Part shown: positions 4,531-5,325 of the stretch, piece by piece
Layout: every line of letters begins with the position of its first letter
How positions within the stretch are numbered: position 1 is the first letter of the stretch
Assembly: GCA_947628465.1 (NCBI GenBank)
Contig: CANQZZ010000098.1
Coordinates: forward strand, 1 to 5,325
Length of the DNA stretch: 5,325 bases
Direction: 5' to 3'
DNA from: an uncultured Clostridia bacterium
GTDB lineage: Bacteria; Bacillota_A; Clostridia; TANB77; CAG-508
Program-made: the position numbers and the translations under genes
The notes under the pieces: model-generated
Seen by the model: only the letters and a program-made list of their open reading frames with translations
What the model was told of the DNA's origin: nothing
The model's database searches: none

Positions 4531-5325
4531 TTATTTATTATGTTTAAAGAAATATTTCATTCTTCCTAAAAACTCTTCATTTGATTTTGTTGAAACTATC
4601 TGTTCTATTAGTTGTTCTGTCATTTCTTGCGCAGACATATTTGATATTGCTTTTCTTAATGCAAATATTATTTCTAATTCTTCCTTTGAAAGCAATAACT
4701 CTTCTTTTCTTGTTCCTGATTTATTTATATCAATTGCTGGGAAGATTCTCTTTTCTGAAAGTTTTCTATCTAGATGTACTTCCATATTTCCTGTACCTTT
4801 AAATTCTTCGAATATTACATCGTCCATCCTACTTCCTGTATCAACTAATGCTGTAGCAAGTATTGTAAGACTTCCTGCGTCTTCTGTATTTCTTGCGGCA
4901 CCAAAAAATCTTTTTGGTTTATGTAGCGCACTAGGATCTAATCCACCAGAAAGTGTTCTTCCTGATGTTGGAATAACTAAGTTATATGCTCTTGCAAGTC
5001 TTGTTATACTATCTAATAATATTACAACATCTTTGTTTTGTTCTGTTAATCTCTTTGCTCTTTCTAAAACCATTTCTGCAACTTTTACATGATGTTCTGG
5101 TAATTCATCAAATGTTGAATATATTACATCACCTTTAATAGATCTCTTCATATCTGTTACTTCTTCTGGTCTTTCATCAATTAATAATACTATCAATTCT
5201 ACTTCAGGATTATTTGTTGTTATACTATTTGCAATTTTTTTCAAAATCGTTGTTTTTCCAGCTTTTGGAGGAGCTACTATCATTCCCCTTTGTCCTTTTC
5301 CTATTGGAGATAATAAATCCATAAG
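4531..5325 (-). CDS. rho: Transcription termination factor Rho (C-terminal part; start outside window)
   Basis: Rho is the hexameric RNA helicase/translocase that ends transcription of untranslated RNA. The window holds the last 264 codons or so. The frame continues to the edge with a Leu codon before the first visible Met, and that Met is internal, in the segment that reads [12 protein letters not shown] in Rho proteins. Counting from it, visible elements are: P-loop APPKAGKTT (18-26); [13 protein letters not shown] (46-58); Walker [17 protein letters not shown] (99-114); the Q-loop region [20 protein letters not shown] (124-143); the R-loop region [14 protein letters not shown] (174-187); and [10 protein letters not shown] (202-211), where the arginine finger of Rho lies. 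The RNA-binding N-terminal domain is outside the window. Every ATPase and secondary RNA-site motif looks intact. In many bacteria rpmE follows rho; here a terminator and an exporter operon follow. Confidence 0.97.
   Translation of the reverse strand, partial: LMDLLSPIGKGQRGMIVAPPKAGKTTILKKIANSITTNNPEVELIVLLIDERPEEVTDMKRSIKGDVIYSTFDELPEHHVKVAEMVLERAKRLTEQNKDVVILLDSITRLARAYNLVIPTSGRTLSGGLDPSALHKPKRFFGAARNTEDAGSLTILATALVDTGSRMDDVIFEEFKGTGNMEVHLDRKLSEKRIFPAIDINKSGTRKEELLLSKEELEIIFALRKAISNMSAQEMTEQLIEQIVSTKSNEEFLGRMKYFFKHNK

Noticed and set aside
4487..5092. Long + strand frame opposite rho
   Set aside because: It lies wholly antisense to an intact Rho coding region, and its Ser/Phe/Leu-rich composition is what the complement of an AT-rich gene gives.

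Overview
The window is very AT-rich and reads as a chromosomal segment of a low-GC Gram-positive bacterium, most likely a clostridial Firmicute. The grounds are a Rho factor that is clearly bacterial, strong GGAGG-type ribosome binding sites, a YhaQ/YhaP (NatA/NatB)-type exporter, and AT-biased codons throughout. No species can be named from the sequence alone.

Layout, left to right. (1) Positions 3-113 on the + strand are the last 36 codons of a gene whose tail resembles an alpha/beta hydrolase. (2) Positions 114-955 hold no convincing gene. This stretch carries three diverged copies of a repeat, several inverted repeats and hairpins, and a minus-strand terminator at its right end. (3) Positions 956-2139 on the minus strand hold a 319-residue gene and a 66-codon remnant behind it. 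The pair is bracketed by a 21-bp direct repeat (20 of 21 identical). The 319-residue protein is unusually rich in Lys, Asn, Asp and Tyr. It carries a Lys/Asp pair spaced much as in OGG1-type DNA glycosylases. (4) Positions 2258-4376 on the minus strand hold a two-gene ABC exporter operon, ATPase first and then permease, separated by one base. (5) From 4531 to the right edge on the minus strand lies the C-terminal two thirds of transcription terminator Rho.

How the parts work together. All genes except the left stub are on the minus strand. Rho ends in its own hairpin terminator, and a near-consensus promoter for the exporter lies directly against that hairpin. The exporter ATPase and permease should be co-transcribed and assemble into one membrane complex. 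The 319-residue gene has its own ribosome binding site but no clear promoter.

The most interesting part is 930-2200, which looks like an acquired cassette, possibly a DNA-repair or defence gene, inserted between housekeeping genes next to a repeat-rich, gene-free tract. The cassette reading and the glycosylase assignment are inferences. The repeats, hairpins and motif spacing are directly visible.
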